Notes under the pieces: generated by a model
Told to the model about the DNA's origin: nothing
Database searches by the model: none
What the model saw: the letters and a program-made list of their open reading frames with translations, nothing else
Program-made: the position numbers and the translations under genes
Part shown: positions 30,537 to 38,111 of the stretch, piece after piece
Numbering within the stretch: the stretch's first letter is position 1
Layout of the letters: every line of letters starts with the position of its first letter
Assembly: GCA_029265155.1 (NCBI GenBank)
Contig: JAJUJV010000008.1
Coordinates: 1 to 38,111, forward strand
Length of the DNA: 38,111 bases
Source of the DNA: Altererythrobacter sp.
GTDB taxonomy: Bacteria > Pseudomonadota > Alphaproteobacteria > Sphingomonadales > Sphingomonadaceae
Direction: 5' to 3'

Positions 30537-31289
30537 TCAGGCCGCCTTGGACAGCTTCTCGGTCGCAGCGTCGATGCGGCCGGAAATCGGAGCGAAGGCT
30601 TCCGTCGCGAGCTTCATTACCGCTTCGGTGTTCTTCGAGGTGGTCGCAACCAGCGCGTCGAAGTTGCGGCGAGCGATACGGCTCTGCAACTGGAACAGCT
30701 CGGTCGGGCTCTTCACCGCGGCCATTTCCCGCAGGTCGGCCGTCAGGGCCTCATAAGCGCTCTTGGCTTCCTCGGTATAGACTTTGCCGAGGTCTTGCGC
30801 GCCGCCGGCGAGAATCTTGCCGCTCTCGACGAGCGCTTCGACATTGCCTTTGGCGAACTCGGTTGCTTCGTGAAGCGCCGCGGTGCTCTGCTCGTAAGCG
30901 TCGCGGGCGCGGTTCTGGAACTCACCGAAAGCCTGATTGATCGGCTGGGTGAAATCGGGGTTGGCGGTTGCCATGATCTTTTCCTTCAACTCGGAAATGG
31001 TGGGTCTTCCTGCGAAACCAGGCGATGCTGCCTCGGCAGGCTCGGCGCTCGCAGAAGCGGGCGCCGGCTCGCCGGCCGGCATATCTGCACTGGGTTTGGA
31101 CGCCGCCTTCTCGGGTGCGGCGTTCCGGGTCTTGTCCGGACCGGTTCCGTCCGTCTGCTCCAACTTGTTCAGAGCAGCGGCGGCCGGCTGCCCGGCTTTA
31201 GCCGACGATCCGGAGGCTTCGGCGCGACCAACTGCCGGGACCTTGGCCTTCCCCCCGTTCGGGGTGGTCTTACCTGTATCGCCTGCCAT
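30537..31289 (-). CDS. phaP: Phasin family protein
   Basis: 250 residues. The last 145 form the phasin helix bundle: '[20 protein letters not shown]', '[20 protein letters not shown]', '[20 protein letters not shown]', '[20 protein letters not shown]', '[20 protein letters not shown]'. The first ~100 residues are an Ala/Pro/Lys/Ser-rich, probably disordered extension. Phasins coat polyhydroxyalkanoate granules. ATG 31289 has AGAGGAAG upstream, but an internal ATG at 30974 is preceded by AAGGAAAAGATC and would give the 145-residue bare phasin, so two products are possible. It lies downstream of phaC on the same strand; the 107-base gap carries a candidate PhaR operator. Confidence 0.87.
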   Translation of the reverse strand: MAGDTGKTTPNGGKAKVPAVGRAEASGSSAKAGQPAAAALNKLEQTDGTGPDKTRNAAPEKAASKPSADMPAGEPAPASASAEPAEAASPGFAGRPTISELKEKIMATANPDFTQPINQAFGEFQNRARDAYEQSTAALHEATEFAKGNVEALVESGKILAGGAQDLGKVYTEEAKSAYEALTADLREMAAVKSPTELFQLQSRIARRNFDALVATTSKNTEAVMKLATEAFAPISGRIDAATEKLSKAA

Positions 31290-31320
31290 CACTTCCTCTT
31301 TCTGCCTGCACAGTTAGAGA

Positions 31321-31337
31321 TTTGCTGCAATGCACAA
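31321..31337 (-). promoter_or_regulatory. Candidate PhaR-type operator before the phasin gene
   Basis: TTTGCTGCAATGCACAA: imperfect palindrome built around TGCA-A-TGCA, with flanking TTG/CAA. TGC-rich palindromes of this kind are bound by the PHA-responsive repressor PhaR in other proteobacteria. It is 32 bases upstream of the phasin ATG. phaR itself is not in the window. Confidence 0.4.
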
Positions 31338-31396
31338 TAAGAGCGCAGGCGCAGAACGTCAATGTTTTTTGTGCGACGCAGCGCGCGTTAGCCGCC

Positions 31397-33271
31397 TCAG
31401 CGCAAAGTGACGTAAGTGCCCGGAGCGTCGCCCAACTCTACGCCGCCATCCCGGCCCGGCTGGCGCACGCCCTCCGCCGCGACGGTTTCGGGCGCTTGCG
31501 CCTGGAGCCACTGCAGCCAGTCGGGCCACCAGCTTCCCGGATGTTCCTCCGCAGCATCGAGGAAGACGGCCAGGGAGCTGGCGGGCTCCTGGCTGGTCCA
31601 ATACTGATATTTGCCCGCGGCGGGCGGATTGACGACGCCGGCGATGTGCCCGCTGCCGGCGAGGACGAACCGCGTCGGCCCGCGCAGATGCGACAGGAGG
31701 CGGAACACGCTTTCGGCCGGGGCGATGTGATCCTCCCGCCCCGCCTGAACGTAAGCCGGCGTTTCGATCAGCCGCAGGTCGATGCGGGTTCCGTCCGCCT
31801 CCAGCGCGTCGGGCTGGACCAACAGGTTCTCGGCATAGCAGTCGCGCAGATAGGCCTGGTGCCACCTTGCCGGCAGATTGGTGACGTCGCCGTTCCAGTG
31901 CAGCAGATCGAACGCCGGATAGTCTTCGCCCAGCAAGTAGTGATTGACCACGGTGTTCCAGATCAGGTCCGTGCCGCGCAGCAGGTTGAACGTCGCGGCC
32001 ATATAGCGGCCGTCCAGATACCCGCCCTGCGCGGCCTGGCGGACAAGGTCGAGCTGGGCTTCGTCGATGAAGACCTTAAGATCGCCGGCACGTTCGAAAT
32101 CGACCTGGGCGGTGAGGAAGGTGGCGCTCGCCACTTTGTCAGCCTGCCCGCGCCGGGCGAGGATTGCCAGCGTGGCGGCGAGCGTGGTGCCCGCGACGCA
32201 ATAGCCGATCGTATGCACAGCGGCCACACCAAGCCGGTCCCGCACCACCTCGATCGCCTCGATCTGGGCGCGGACATAGTCGTCCCAGCCGACCTCGGCC
32301 ATGCTCTCGTCGGCTGAGCGCCACGAGACCATGAATACGCTGACCCCGTTATCGACCGCCCATTTGACGAAGCTTTTCTTCGGGTTGAGGTCGAGGATGT
32401 AGAAGCGGTTGATCCATGGCGGGAAGATCACCAGCGGCGTCGCCAGCACCCGCTCGGTCGCGGGGGTATACTGGATCAGCTCGAACAACTCGGTGCGGTA
32501 AACGACCTTACCCGGGGTGCAGGCGATGTTCTCGCCAAGGCGGAATTGGCTCTCGTCGGTGTGAGTAAGCTGGCCTTTCTCCAGATCGCGGGCCAGCCGC
32601 TCCATGCCGAGCACGAGGTTCGCGCCGCTGGTCTCGATGGTGCGCTCGAGCACCACCGGGTTGGTCAGCGGGAAGTTGGCCGGGCTCATCGCGTCGATCA
32701 CACTGCGGGTCGCGAACCGCAGTTGCTCGCGCTCGCGCTCCGACAGCCCTTCCACGTCGTCCACCGCTTCGAGGATCCGTTCCGCGAGCAGCAGGTAGGT
32801 CTGGTGCATCAGCGCGAAAACGGGCTGTTCGCGCCAGGCGGCATCGGCGAATCGCTTGTCCTGCCGCGGCAGACGGACTTCCGGTCCGTCGATGCCGGAA
32901 CCGGGGCCGATGCCGTATTGCGCCAGCACCTGCTCCCACAGCGCCAAGCCTTCCTCGACCAGCCGCGCCTGGCGCGCCGGATCGAGCCAGGGCATCTGCT
33001 TATACCAGCCCTGCATCAGCCCCATCCACTGCGCCGGATCGGTGAACAACGGGACCGGCATTGCGGGTATTGCCTGCTGCTCGTGAAACTCGAGCCACAT
33101 CCGCTGCAGCCGGAGTGCCGCTTCGCCCCATTCGGCCGCCGCGTCTCCGTTGGGCGATTCGCCCGCTTCGGGCAGCAATACCGCAAGCATCTGCCGCGCC
33201 GTCTCGCCCTGGATGCGGAGCATCTCGGAAAACAGTTCGGCGGCGGGCGGCGCGGCGTCGATCTCGCTCAT
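31397..33271 (-). CDS. phaC: Class I poly(R)-hydroxyalkanoate synthase PhaC
   Basis: 624 residues, the class I length. Catalytic triad visible: Cys358 in the lipase-like box 'HTIGYCVAGTTLAATLAI', Asp514 in 'YVQAGREDHIAPAESVF', His542 in 'FVLAGSGHIAGVVNPP'. Other signatures are 'TPLVIFPPWINRFYILDLNP', 'VFMVSWRSADESMAEVGWDD' and 'DLLHWNGDVTNLP'. It polymerises (R)-3-hydroxyacyl-CoA into granules. Upstream it is divergent from the aminotransferase gene (156-base gap); downstream comes the phasin gene. The first gene of the window, pccA, concerns propionyl-CoA, a 3-hydroxyvalerate precursor, but is far away and not linked by operon. Confidence 0.94.
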   Translation of the reverse strand: MSEIDAAPPAAELFSEMLRIQGETARQMLAVLLPEAGESPNGDAAAEWGEAALRLQRMWLEFHEQQAIPAMPVPLFTDPAQWMGLMQGWYKQMPWLDPARQARLVEEGLALWEQVLAQYGIGPGSGIDGPEVRLPRQDKRFADAAWREQPVFALMHQTYLLLAERILEAVDDVEGLSEREREQLRFATRSVIDAMSPANFPLTNPVVLERTIETSGANLVLGMERLARDLEKGQLTHTDESQFRLGENIACTPGKVVYRTELFELIQYTPATERVLATPLVIFPPWINRFYILDLNPKKSFVKWAVDNGVSVFMVSWRSADESMAEVGWDDYVRAQIEAIEVVRDRLGVAAVHTIGYCVAGTTLAATLAILARRGQADKVASATFLTAQVDFERAGDLKVFIDEAQLDLVRQAAQGGYLDGRYMAATFNLLRGTDLIWNTVVNHYLLGEDYPAFDLLHWNGDVTNLPARWHQAYLRDCYAENLLVQPDALEADGTRIDLRLIETPAYVQAGREDHIAPAESVFRLLSHLRGPTRFVLAGSGHIAGVVNPPAAGKYQYWTSQEPASSLAVFLDAAEEHPGSWWPDWLQWLQAQAPETVAAEGVRQPGRDGGVELGDAPGTYVTLR

Positions 33272-33427
33272 TGCCCGCCACCATACGCAGCATCGCGGGA
33301 ATTGGGAGACCTTGCCGCATCCGACGGCGGCGAGCGATCATCGCGCGATTGCGCTGAAGCCCCGATTCCGTCACAGAAGTTGCGCCGCGAATGGTCGCGG
33401 CGCACAATTTCCAACGGACACGAGGTC

Positions 33428-34627
33428 ATGGATACCGATTTCTACCGCATCAAGCGCCTGCCGCCCTATGTCATCGCCGAAGTCAACGCGATGCGGGCAG
33501 CAGCACGCGCCAGCGGCAGAGACATCATCGACCTCGGCATGGGCAACCCGGACCTGCCGCCGCCGCAGCACGTAATCGACAAGCTGTGCGAAGTGGCCCG
33601 CGACCCGGACGCGCATGGCTATTCGCAGTCCAAGGGCATTCCCGGCCTGCGCAAAGCCCAAGCCAACTACTACCAGCGCCGCTGGGGCGTCGAGCTCGAT
33701 CCCGAGAGCGAAGTCGTGGTCACGCTCGGCTCGAAGGAAGGGCTCGCCAGCCTCGCCACGGCGATCACCGCGCCCGGGGACACGATCCTTGCGCCCAACC
33801 CGAGTTACCCGATCCATACGTTCGGCTTCATCATCGCCGGGGCTTCGATCCGTTCGGTCCCGACTACGCCCGACGAACGCTATTGGGAATCGCTCGACCG
33901 GGCGATGAACTTCACGGCTCCGCGGCCGACGGTGCTGGTGGTGAACTATCCGTCCAATCCCACGGCCGAAGTGGTCGATCTCGCTTTCTACCAGCGGCTG
34001 GTCGACTGGGCGAAAGAGAACAAGGTCTGGGTCTTGTCCGACCTCGCCTATTCGGAGCTTTACTACAACGGCCAGCCGACGCCCTCGATCCTCCAGGCCA
34101 AGGGGGCGAAGGATGTGGCGGTCGAGTTTACCTCGCTGAGCAAGACCTTCTCGATGGCGGGCTGGCGGATCGGCTTCGCGGTCGGCAACAAGACGCTGAT
34201 CGCCGCGCTGACCCGGGTGAAGAGCTACATCGATTACGGCGCGTTCACTCCGCTCCAGGCGGCGGCCTGCGCCGCGCTCAACGGCCCGCAAGACCACGTC
34301 GAGACCAATCGCCAACTCTATCACAAGCGGCGCGACGTGCTGGTTGAAGCGTTCGGCCGCGCCGGATGGGATATCCCCGCCCCGCCCGCCTCTATGTTCG
34401 CCTGGGCCCCGCTGCCTCCGGCCCTGAAAAACATGGGCAGCCTGGAGTTCTCCAAGCAGCTGCTAACCCATGCCGACGTCGCAGTCGCGCCGGGTGTCGG
34501 CTATGGCGAAGACGGCGAAGGGTACGTGCGGATCGCGCTGGTCGAGAACGAGCAGCGGCTGCGCCAGGCGGCGCGCAACGTGAAGCGGTACTTGCAGTCG
34601 ATGGGCGTCAACAGCTCGGCCGCGTAA
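33428..34627 (+). CDS. Class I/II aminotransferase (AlaC / LL-diaminopimelate aminotransferase-like)
   Basis: 399 residues. Fold type I PLP enzyme: 'DIIDLGMGNPDLPPPQHVID' at the start, 'GYSQSKGIPGLRKAQANYYQ', 'NPSYPIHTFGFIIAGA', 'VVNYPSNPTAEVVDLAFYQR', 'VLSDLAYSELYYNG', the PLP Lys239 in 'FTSLSKTFSMAGWRIGFAVG', and the carboxylate-binding Arg in 'GEGYVRIALVENEQRLRQA'. The sequence pattern is that of AlaC/AlaA-type alanine transaminases, which in Alphaproteobacteria are often named LL-diaminopimelate aminotransferase; I cannot separate the two. ATG 33428 is preceded by ACGAGG (33423-ish); the ORF-track extension upstream is spurious. A perfect 10-bp hairpin follows the stop. Confidence 0.9.
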   Translation: MDTDFYRIKRLPPYVIAEVNAMRAAARASGRDIIDLGMGNPDLPPPQHVIDKLCEVARDPDAHGYSQSKGIPGLRKAQANYYQRRWGVELDPESEVVVTLGSKEGLASLATAITAPGDTILAPNPSYPIHTFGFIIAGASIRSVPTTPDERYWESLDRAMNFTAPRPTVLVVNYPSNPTAEVVDLAFYQRLVDWAKENKVWVLSDLAYSELYYNGQPTPSILQAKGAKDVAVEFTSLSKTFSMAGWRIGFAVGNKTLIAALTRVKSYIDYGAFTPLQAAACAALNGPQDHVETNRQLYHKRRDVLVEAFGRAGWDIPAPPASMFAWAPLPPALKNMGSLEFSKQLLTHADVAVAPGVGYGEDGEGYVRIALVENEQRLRQAARNVKRYLQSMGVNSSAA

Positions 34628-34637
34628 CCGATCGTTG

Positions 34638-34666
34638 ACCGGGCGGGCCGACGAAACCCGCCCGGT
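34638..34666 (+). terminator. Hairpin after the aminotransferase gene (probable terminator)
   Basis: ACCGGGCGGG (34638-34647) - CCGACGAAA - CCCGCCCGGT (34657-34666): 10-bp perfect stem, 11 bases after the stop codon. The tail TCATCGAC is not T-rich, so it may terminate weakly or protect the mRNA 3' end. Confidence 0.6.
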
Positions 34667-34776
34667 TCATCGACAACGGGTTTGTCGCCGGCCGTTTTGC
34701 TGTTACGTCGAGAAAAGATAGCAAGCTACTTATCGGCCGGAAGAGCCGCGGTAGCCCGGTGAGAGGACGGCAGCGT

Positions 34777-36201
34777 ATGGCGCAGGGAGTCGCAGGTGAA
34801 TCGGCGATGGGACACGGGGGCACGCTCGATGTCGCCAAGTTCCTGCATGGGCTGCCTTTCACCCGGTTCCACATCCACCTGCTGGTAATCTGCTCGCTCG
34901 TCACGTTCTTCGACGGGCTCGATTTCTCGCTGATCGCCTACACGCTGCCTTACTTGCGCGAGAGCATGGACCTGAGCGACGCGATGACGGGCTACGTCAG
35001 CTCGGCCGCGTTTCTTGGGCAGATGATCGGCTCGCTAGTCGGGTCCTACATCGCCGACATCGTCGGGCGCCGGCCGGTGATCATCTGGTGCACGATCCTC
35101 TCGGCCTTACTGACTTTCGCGACCGGGCTCGCCAACACGCCCGAGATGCTGATCGTGCTGCGGCTGATCGGCGGCCTGGCGATCGGCGGCCTGCTCGCCC
35201 CTGCCTGGGCGATCAACATCGAATCGATGCCGGCGGGCAAGAAGGCGCTGTCGGTGACGATCATCATGCTCGGCTTCAGCGCCGGCGGGGCGATGGCCGG
35301 GCAAGTGACAAACTTCATCGCGCCTTATTACGGCTGGGAAGGCGTGTTCTTCTTCTGCGGCGCGGCGACGGGGATCCTGGCCTTCGCGCTGTTCTTCACG
35401 ATGCCCGAATCGGCCCGCTGGATGGTCGCCAAAGGCAAGCCCGCCGCCGAAGTGCTCCCGGTGCTCAGCCGGTTCGAGCCGAGCATCGCCAAGATCGGCT
35501 ACAGCGAAGTCGTGCTGTCCGACGAGCGCAAGGCGAGCCGCAAGCAGGATCCACTGACCAATCTGATGGAACTGTTCCGCGGCACGCTGGCAATCATCAC
35601 GCCGCTGATCTGGCTGACTTACTTCTTCTCGTCGTTTGCCATCTACCTGAAGGCGAGCTTCGGCGTGCTGTTCATGGAAGAGCTGGGGATCGAACGGACG
35701 ATGGCCGCCAACCTGGGCTCGATCGGCGGCATCGTCGGCGCGATCGGCGGCGTGCTGCTGCTGTGGTTCACCGAGAAGCGCGGGCCGGCGTGGATCGCCA
35801 TTGCCCCGCTGATCGGCATTCCACTGGCGCTGTGGATCGGGTCGGGCCTGTTGCTCGGCGGACCGCTGTTCATTCCGGTGATCCTGGCAGGGTCGATCAT
35901 GATCGGCGCCGGGCATGCCGCGGTGATTTCGATCACCAGCATCTATTATCCGAGCGCGGTGCGCTCGACCGGCGGCGGCTGGGCCAGCTTCATGGCCAAG
36001 TTCGCCGCGGTCGCCGCGCCGATCCTGGGCGGCTATTACTTCCTCGCCGACCAGCGCGCGGTGCTTGACGGATACCTGTTCACCGGCCTGTGCCTTGCCG
36101 GCGTGGTGCTCGGGCTGCTGGTGCTGTCGGTGTTCGCCAAGCGTCTGCTCGCCGAGCAGGCCGGCGAGGAGCAGACCGCGGCGGAGCCGGCAACGGCATG
36201 A
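34777..36201 (+). CDS. MFS transporter, AAHS-like (aromatic acid:H+ symporter family)
   Basis: 474 residues, twelve membrane helices. 'LVTFFDGLDFSLIAYTLPYL' in helix 1 (D-G-x-D) and 'GSYIADIVGRRPVIIWCTIL' in loop 2-3 (D-x-x-G-R-R/K) are signatures of the aromatic acid/H+ symporters PcaK/BenK; 'LLAPAWAINIESMPAGKKAL' fits helix 4 of the family (P-x-x-x-x-x-x-E-x-x-P). Charged central loop 'VVLSDERKASRKQDPLTNLM'. ATG 34777 has AGAGGA 9 bases upstream; GTG 34759 and ATG 34807 are alternatives. The stop overlaps the next gene by ATGA, so transporter and dehydratase are translationally coupled and probably serve one acid substrate. Confidence 0.86.
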   Translation: MAQGVAGESAMGHGGTLDVAKFLHGLPFTRFHIHLLVICSLVTFFDGLDFSLIAYTLPYLRESMDLSDAMTGYVSSAAFLGQMIGSLVGSYIADIVGRRPVIIWCTILSALLTFATGLANTPEMLIVLRLIGGLAIGGLLAPAWAINIESMPAGKKALSVTIIMLGFSAGGAMAGQVTNFIAPYYGWEGVFFFCGAATGILAFALFFTMPESARWMVAKGKPAAEVLPVLSRFEPSIAKIGYSEVVLSDERKASRKQDPLTNLMELFRGTLAIITPLIWLTYFFSSFAIYLKASFGVLFMEELGIERTMAANLGSIGGIVGAIGGVLLLWFTEKRGPAWIAIAPLIGIPLALWIGSGLLLGGPLFIPVILAGSIMIGAGHAAVISITSIYYPSAVRSTGGGWASFMAKFAAVAAPILGGYYFLADQRAVLDGYLFTGLCLAGVVLGLLVLSVFAKRLLAEQAGEEQTAAEPATA

Positions 36202-37850
36202 CCTTACGTAGCCTGGCAGCGAACACCCCGGGGCGGCGCGCCAATTGGAAGGCGCTGGGCCTGACGGCCGAGGACATGGAGAAGCCGAAGATCGCGGTGG
36301 TGAACAGCTCGAGCGAGCTGGCGATCTGCTACGCCCACCTCGACGGCATCGCCCAGATCGTGAAGGAGGAAATTCGTGCCGCCGGCGGGGTGCCGTTCGA
36401 AGTGCGTACCGCGGCGCCGAGCGACTTCATCACCGGTGCGGCCAAGCGCGGCAGCTACATCCTCGCCGGACGCGACATCATCGCCAACGATATCGAGGTC
36501 CAGGTCGAAGCGGCGCTGCTCGACGGGATGATCTGCCTGACGAGCTGCGACAAGACCCCGCCCGGCCATCTGATGGCAGCGGCGCGGCTCAACATCCCGA
36601 CGATCCTGGTGATCGGCGGCTATCAGCCCGCCGGCGAGATCGACGGCGAACCGGTCGATGTCGAGGACGTCTGGTCGGGATCGGTCGGCGAGCGGTTCGG
36701 GGCGGTGCCGAAGTTCCCGGTGCGGGACATGGCGGAGAACGCGATCCGCGGCCCGGGCGTGTGCGCCGGGATGGCCACGGCCAACACGATGCACAGCGTG
36801 GTAGAAGCGCTCGGCATGTGCCTGCCAGGGCATGCCCCGGTACGCGCCAACAGCCCGAAGATGCAGGACAACGCCCGCGCCGCCGCGCGGCGGATCGTCG
36901 AGATGGTGCACGAGGACCTACGGCCCCGGCAGATCCTGAGCGAAGGTGCATTCCGCAATGCCATCGCCACGGTGCTCGCGGTCTCGGGGTCGATCAACGC
37001 CATCAAGCACCTGCAGGCGACCGCGATCGAGGCCGAAAGCGGCTTCGACATCTTCAAGATGTGGGAAGAAATGGCCGACGTCCCGGTGCTCTCCGCCGTC
37101 CGGCCGACCGGCGAGGTGCGGATCGAGCAGTTCGAGGACGCCGGCGGCGCCCGCGCGGTGCTCAAGCGGCTGGAAACCCGCATCGACACATCGGCGCTGA
37201 CCTGCACGGGCAAAACGCTGGCGGAGAACCTGGCTGATTACGATATCCCGGACCCGGACATCATTCGCCCAGTCGATCAGCCGATCGGCCCGGGTCCGGC
37301 GATCGCCATTCTCTCCGGAAGTTTCGCCGAAACCGCGGTGGTGCGGCTTGGCATCCGCGACGGTTCGCGGCCCGAGGAATTCACCGGTCCGGCACGCGTG
37401 TTCGAGGATGTCGATGCCTGCATGAACGCGATTGCCGCCGGCGCGGTAAAGGCGGGAGACGTCGTCGTCGCCCGCAACCAGGGCTTGAAGGGCGGACCGG
37501 CGATGGGTGGGTCGGCCAGCCTGATCCTGTTCGCACTTGATGCCGCGGGTCTCGCCAAGACCACGGCGTTCGTGACGGACGGCCAGCTATCGGGCTTGTG
37601 CCTCAAAGGGCTGACTGTCGCCGAAGTCTCGCCCGAAGCGGCGACCGGCGGGCCGATCGGCAAAGTACGCGACGGCGACACGATCCGCATCAGCGTGGCC
37701 CATCGCCGCATCGACATCGAAGTGCCGGCAGAAGAACTGGCGGCTCGCCCCGACCCCACTTATGTCAATGGCGCGACCGGCTACCTCGCCAACTTCCGGG
37801 AGGCGGTACAGCCGATGAACACCGGCGGCGTGCTGCTGCCACCGCGCTAG
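36198..37850 (+). CDS. IlvD/Edd family dehydratase
   Basis: 550 residues. Fe-S ligands of the dihydroxyacid/phosphogluconate dehydratase family: Cys44 in 'NSSSELAICYAHLDGIAQIV', Cys117 in 'LTSCDKTPPGHLMAAARLNI' and Cys189 in 'GPGVCAGMATANTMHSVVEA'. 'FVTDGQLSGLCLKGLTVAEV' is the C-terminal active-site segment and 'LSGSFAETAVVRLGI' the preceding domain. Family members dehydrate 2,3-dihydroxy acids: branched-chain precursors (IlvD), 6-phosphogluconate (Edd) or aldonic acids. Divergence in 'TSCDKTPPG' and 'HLMAAARL' from housekeeping IlvD and coupling to an AAHS-like transporter argue for a catabolic acid dehydratase (inference). ATG 36198 overlaps the transporter stop; the ORF-track extension upstream is spurious. 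Confidence 0.87.
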   Translation: MTLRSLAANTPGRRANWKALGLTAEDMEKPKIAVVNSSSELAICYAHLDGIAQIVKEEIRAAGGVPFEVRTAAPSDFITGAAKRGSYILAGRDIIANDIEVQVEAALLDGMICLTSCDKTPPGHLMAAARLNIPTILVIGGYQPAGEIDGEPVDVEDVWSGSVGERFGAVPKFPVRDMAENAIRGPGVCAGMATANTMHSVVEALGMCLPGHAPVRANSPKMQDNARAAARRIVEMVHEDLRPRQILSEGAFRNAIATVLAVSGSINAIKHLQATAIEAESGFDIFKMWEEMADVPVLSAVRPTGEVRIEQFEDAGGARAVLKRLETRIDTSALTCTGKTLAENLADYDIPDPDIIRPVDQPIGPGPAIAILSGSFAETAVVRLGIRDGSRPEEFTGPARVFEDVDACMNAIAAGAVKAGDVVVARNQGLKGGPAMGGSASLILFALDAAGLAKTTAFVTDGQLSGLCLKGLTVAEVSPEAATGGPIGKVRDGDTIRISVAHRRIDIEVPAEELAARPDPTYVNGATGYLANFREAVQPMNTGGVLLPPR

Positions 37851-37863
37851 TCACCCCAGCCCC

Positions 37864-37947
37864 TTCGTCATCCCCGCGCAAGCGGGGATCTGGTTGCGGC
37901 TACTGGAGAGCAACGCTCGAGGTTCCCGCTTGCGCGGGAATGGCGAG
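37864..37947. repeat. Dispersed inverted repeat (second copy, partly degenerate)
   Basis: Starts TTCGTCATCCCCGCGCAAGC and ends GCTTGCGCGGGAATGGCGAG. Left arm CCCCGCGCAAGCGGGGAT and right arm CCCGCTTGCGCGGGAATG are each hairpins and complementary to each other. The right terminus reads ATGGCGAG instead of ATGACGAA, so it is degenerate relative to the copy at 19868. It begins 13 bases after the dehydratase stop. Confidence 0.75.
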
Positions 37948-38111
37948 GGTGGGTGTAAGGAAGAAGGGAACGCGGGCACACCGAAAGCCCGCTGGCGAGT
38001 GCGGGCGTAACGCCGGAGGTAGAAGCGCGGACGGGAGAGGCCGGCGCGGGTGACCTGGGCATCACAGGGTTGCCTTGCACGAGCATTGCTTGCGAACGGC
38101 GGCGAGGGCTG
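37948..38111. other. Terminal non-coding stretch, no gene recognised
   Basis: 164 bases after the repeat to the window edge. A small stem GCCCGC - TGGCGAGT - GCGGGC lies at about 37988-38007. The open frames crossing it (37598 plus, 37868 minus) are read-throughs of the repeat and show no protein family features. It may be the upstream region of a gene beyond the edge. Confidence 0.5.

Noticed and set aside
1-38111. Prophage, insertion sequence, integron or CRISPR content
   Set aside because: No transposase, integrase, phage structural gene or regularly spaced direct repeats could be recognised; only short palindromic elements occur.

Overview
The window is one contig of high-GC alphaproteobacterial DNA. 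The best overall match is the order Sphingomonadales (Novosphingobium, Sphingopyxis or Erythrobacter-like). Reasons: a TonB-dependent receptor embedded in a catabolic cluster, a tannase-family esterase, a PhyR-type general stress response regulator with EcfG-type promoters, class I PHA synthase plus phasin, many ATGA start/stop overlaps, and dispersed 'TTCGTCAT...ATGACGAA' inverted repeats. The genus is inference. I see no tRNA, rRNA, CRISPR, phage genes or transposase.

Layout. (1) 1-6.5 kb: the 3' part of a propionyl-CoA carboxylase alpha subunit gene, carrying an in-frame palindromic-repeat insertion, coupled to a double SnoaL/NTF2-like protein. Facing it is a minus-strand operon tannase-xdhC-mocA, divergent from a secreted protein of unknown function. 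(2) 6.5-11 kb: mostly housekeeping: DMT exporter, CitE-like lyase, acidic lipoprotein, lipB, a multi-pass membrane protein and a SAM methyltransferase. (3) 11-23 kb: accessory catabolic region. The minus strand carries class II aldolase, zinc-ribbon protein, an orphan 2Fe-2S molybdenum-hydroxylase small subunit and an ArsC-like protein. Divergent on the plus strand are VOC protein, MFS, AraC regulator, TonB-dependent receptor, two tandem 2,4'-dihydroxyacetophenone-dioxygenase-like cupins, SDR and two zinc alcohol dehydrogenases. This reads as uptake, sensing, side-chain oxidation and C-C cleavage of an unidentified, probably aromatic or hydroxyketone, substrate. A ModE-like regulator closes it.

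(4) 23.3-25 kb: a general-stress-response module. phyR and a single-domain response regulator each have a perfect GGAAC-N16/17-CGTTGA promoter on the minus strand. Between them, on the plus strand, is an apparent unannotated sRNA gene of about 89 nt with an EcfG-like promoter, a C-rich-loop 5' hairpin and a strong intrinsic terminator, resembling GsrN of Caulobacter. I consider this the most interesting unlisted element here. (5) 25-30.4 kb: fatty-acid hydroxylase plus GNAT-like acyltransferase (possible sphingolipid operon), a small lipoprotein, lptF-lptG and clpS. (6) 30.5-33.3 kb: phaC and phasin. (7) 33.4-38.1 kb: AlaC/DapL-like aminotransferase, then an AAHS-type MFS transporter overlapping an IlvD/Edd-family dehydratase, and a second dispersed inverted repeat near the right end.

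All assignments come from reading motifs in the translations; no database search was run.
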